NCBI GenBank assembly: GCA_964036045.1
Contig: OZ038387.1
Span: 61,631,604 to 61,695,603, forward strand
Source: Eutreptiella sp. 'Long Island Sound 2002'
Lineage: Eukaryota; Euglenozoa; Euglenophyceae; Eutreptiales; Eutreptiaceae
Direction of reading: 5' to 3'
Length of the DNA stretch: 64,000 bases
A program made the position numbers and the translations under genes. Numbering within the stretch: the first letter of the stretch is position 1; every line of letters starts with the position of its first letter. The notes beneath the pieces were generated by a model that saw only the letters and a program-made list of their open reading frames with translations, did no database searches and was not told the DNA's origin. Positions 61,930 through 64,000 of this stretch are shown here, in pieces.

Positions 61930-62595
61930 GTAGCGTGTGGCCCGACGGCCACATGAGTTTCGTGTATGTTTTGTGTGTGTCGTTGTCCGTGTTTCATATG
62001 GTGTATTTGTACCATGTGTGTGTGACATGCGCTGTGAGCATGCATTCCAGATAATTTCAAAGTTGGACAATTACAAAAAGGGGTAGAACGCAGTGGTGTG
62101 GAACGCAAGAGGACACGGCAAATGAATCCAGAGATTTCGACACCGAAAATCATAGTGCCACCCGGCGTCCACTTTTCAATTGCGATAATGGTGGTTCATA
62201 AGGAATGAATGTGCACACAGTGGGGACCTTGACGGCTTCTCATTACCAAGTCTCGAGTCGGGAAGCATTGTGCATGTGAGATCAATTGCGGGACCATTGA
62301 TCAGTGGATCCAACTGACAGCAAAACACCCAGCCAACCGTTATCTCCACTGTGGCCACTGCTAAACGGGTGAGAGGGCCCTAATTCACGAAGTAACTAAA
62401 CCCAAACTAAACTCAACTCTTCAGGGAGGGAATTCCGCGAGCGCACGGATTGTACCAAGGGAAATGAGACTCTGAGATCTTGATCTGGTTGAGGAAGGTT
62501 AATAACAAATGAAGCGAATTTACATCGTCTTTGGAAGGTTTATCATAATCCACATCGTGCTTCTGGCGCCAATTCGTTTCGAATACTCTGTTCAG

Positions 62596-63903
62596 ATGAA
62601 GAACAACGACTTTCAGTCATGGAAAAAGAGCGTGAAAGAGAAGGATGGGGAACCGGAGGCGGAAATTAAACCACTAGACGAAGATGATATCAACCTTCTA
62701 AAAGCATATGGCAGCGGTCCATATACTGATGCTATCAAAAAGCTGGAGGACACCATTCAAGAGAACCATAAAAAGATCACTGAAATTATGGGTGTGAAGG
62801 AGTCCGACACAGGTCTGTCTCAGCCCTCTCACTGGGATCTTGCCGGCGACAAGCAAGCTTTGGGCTCAGAGCACCCGCTCCATGTTGCACGCTGTACCAA
62901 GATTATCAACGCGGGGGGTGACGACGCCAAATACATGATCAACGTGAAACACGTCGGCAAGTTCGTCGTTGGTCTCGGTGATCAAGTGGCCCCGACTGAC
63001 ATTGATGAGGCCATGCGTGTGGGTGTGGACCGCACCAAGTATTTCATTCAGATTCCACTACCTCCCAAGATCGACCCCACTGTCAGTATGATGCAAGTGG
63101 AAGAGAAACCGGACATTACTTATGCAGATGTCGGTGGTGCCAAGGAGCAAGTTGAGAAAGTGCGAGAAGTTGTTGAACTTCCCCTGCTCCACCCAGAGCG
63201 CTTTGTCGCACTGGGGATTGACCCGCCCAAGGGTGTCCTGCTATACGGACCTCCGGGTACGGGAAAAACCCTTATTGCACGAGCTGTGGCGAATCGGACT
63301 GACGCCACTTTCATCCGCGTTATTGGTTCTGAACTTGTGCAGAAGTATGTCGGCGAAGGGGCTCGTATGGTTCGAGAATTATTCCAGATGGCTCGAACCA
63401 AGAAAGCCTGCATCGTCTTTTTTGATGAAGTGGATGCTATCGGTGGTGCACGTCACGACGACGGTAGTGGAGGGGACAACGAAGTTCAGCGTACTATGCT
63501 TGAGATCGTGAATCAGCTTGACGGTTTCGACGCAAGGGGAAATATCAAAGTTCTCATGGCCACTAACAGGCCGGACACACTTGATCCAGCTCTCACACGT
63601 CCCGGGCGTATGGATCGTAAGGTGGAGTTTGGGTTGCCTGATCTGGAAGGGAGGGCGTCAATTTTCAAGATCCACTGTCGATCGTTGTCTTGCGAGAAAG
63701 ATATTCGTTTCGAGCTTCTGTCACGGCTTTGTGCAAACTGCACTGGTGCCGATCTCCGCTCAGTATGCACAGAGGCGGGTATGTACGCCATCCGTGCGAG
63801 AAGGAAGGTTATCAGCGAGAAGGATTTGATTGATGCCGTGAACAAGGTCGTAAAGGGTTACAAGAAATTCTCTGCTACGCCAAAATACATGGTGTACAAC
63901 TAA
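62596..63903 (+). CDS. RPT1: 26S proteasome regulatory AAA-ATPase subunit Rpt1 (PSMC2/S7)
   Basis: One uninterrupted frame encodes 435 residues, close to the family's usual length of about 433. Rpt1 is one of six ATPases in the base of the 19S particle that unfold ubiquitinated substrates and open the 20S gate in cytosol and nucleus. Visible features in order: an N-terminal helical/coiled-coil stretch (about 42-70), the OB region (about 95-160), Walker A GPPGTGKT (218-225), the aromatic pore loop KYVGEG (250-255), Walker B with D277-E278, sensor-1 N324, arginine fingers R335 and R338, and the C-terminal end KYMVYN. I chose the ATG at 62596. An in-frame ATG at 62509 would add 29 mostly hydrophobic residues foreign to the family. 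The five bases before 62596 read TTCAG, so a 3' splice site there, with a 5' UTR intron, is possible. No intron interrupts the CDS, unlike the neighbouring gene. The identity is certain; the exact 5' end is less so. Confidence 0.97.
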   Translation: MKNNDFQSWKKSVKEKDGEPEAEIKPLDEDDINLLKAYGSGPYTDAIKKLEDTIQENHKKITEIMGVKESDTGLSQPSHWDLAGDKQALGSEHPLHVARCTKIINAGGDDAKYMINVKHVGKFVVGLGDQVAPTDIDEAMRVGVDRTKYFIQIPLPPKIDPTVSMMQVEEKPDITYADVGGAKEQVEKVREVVELPLLHPERFVALGIDPPKGVLLYGPPGTGKTLIARAVANRTDATFIRVIGSELVQKYVGEGARMVRELFQMARTKKACIVFFDEVDAIGGARHDDGSGGDNEVQRTMLEIVNQLDGFDARGNIKVLMATNRPDTLDPALTRPGRMDRKVEFGLPDLEGRASIFKIHCRSLSCEKDIRFELLSRLCANCTGADLRSVCTEAGMYAIRARRKVISEKDLIDAVNKVVKGYKKFSATPKYMVYN

Positions 63904-64000
63904 AAGAGTGGTTGGTGTGCAAGGCTCTTGGATGCCTTTGGCGACAAGAACCTGTTGCTGTTTGCTCTAGTCCATGGAAGGCAACTCGCACTCTTATGAC

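Larger units (their letters stand above)
61200..62595. promoter_or_regulatory. Upstream region of Rpt1
   Basis: Contains the (TAAT)n tract and the 17-bp hairpin. It must hold the Rpt1 promoter and 5' UTR. No TATA box or known proteasome element can be assigned. Confidence 0.3.

Overview
The window is nuclear DNA of a eukaryote. It holds many phase-consistent GT-AG introns, a 26S proteasome ATPase gene, a tRNA-Glu with internal Pol III promoter boxes, and very abundant satellite, minisatellite and dispersed repeats. Base composition is near balanced, and poly-G/poly-C tracts of 9 to 18 bases are strikingly common. The proteasome subunit has plant-like residues (for example the C-terminal KYMVYN). 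A protist or microalga is plausible, but the lineage cannot be fixed from the sequence alone. Standard stop codons fit all gene models.

Layout. Positions 1-22.3 kb are gene-poor and repeat-rich. They contain one convincing minus-strand coding block with a Cys/His zinc-binding-like C-terminus (15.3-16.1 kb), a frameshifted gene relic (17.7-18.2 kb) and a few exon-like fragments near 19.5-20.4 kb. Positions 22.4-59.0 kb are best explained by one giant minus-strand gene. I could join 19 exons with compatible phases into a protein of about 1,150 residues: a long Ser/Thr/Ala/Pro-rich disordered N-terminus, a TPR array and a C-terminal J domain with an HPD motif (DNAJC7/TPR2-like co-chaperone). Its introns reach 8.4 kb. 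They carry a tRNA-Glu gene, a (GT)n microsatellite, CTGCAG-rich repeats, a multi-kilobase 24-nt satellite in both orientations, and an 858-bp TIR element inserted in that satellite with an exon-like cargo. Positions 59.0-62.5 kb hold unassigned coding-like fragments, a 48-bp duplication and a perfect 17-bp hairpin. Positions 62.6-63.9 kb encode an uninterrupted Rpt1 (PSMC2) proteasome ATPase on the plus strand, divergent from the giant gene.

The two well-identified genes both act in protein quality control: Hsp70 co-chaperone and 26S proteasome. I regard their adjacency as probably incidental. The most unusual content is the repeat architecture: the satellite that switches orientation inside an intron, the TIR element with its cargo, and several dispersed families shared between introns and intergenic DNA.
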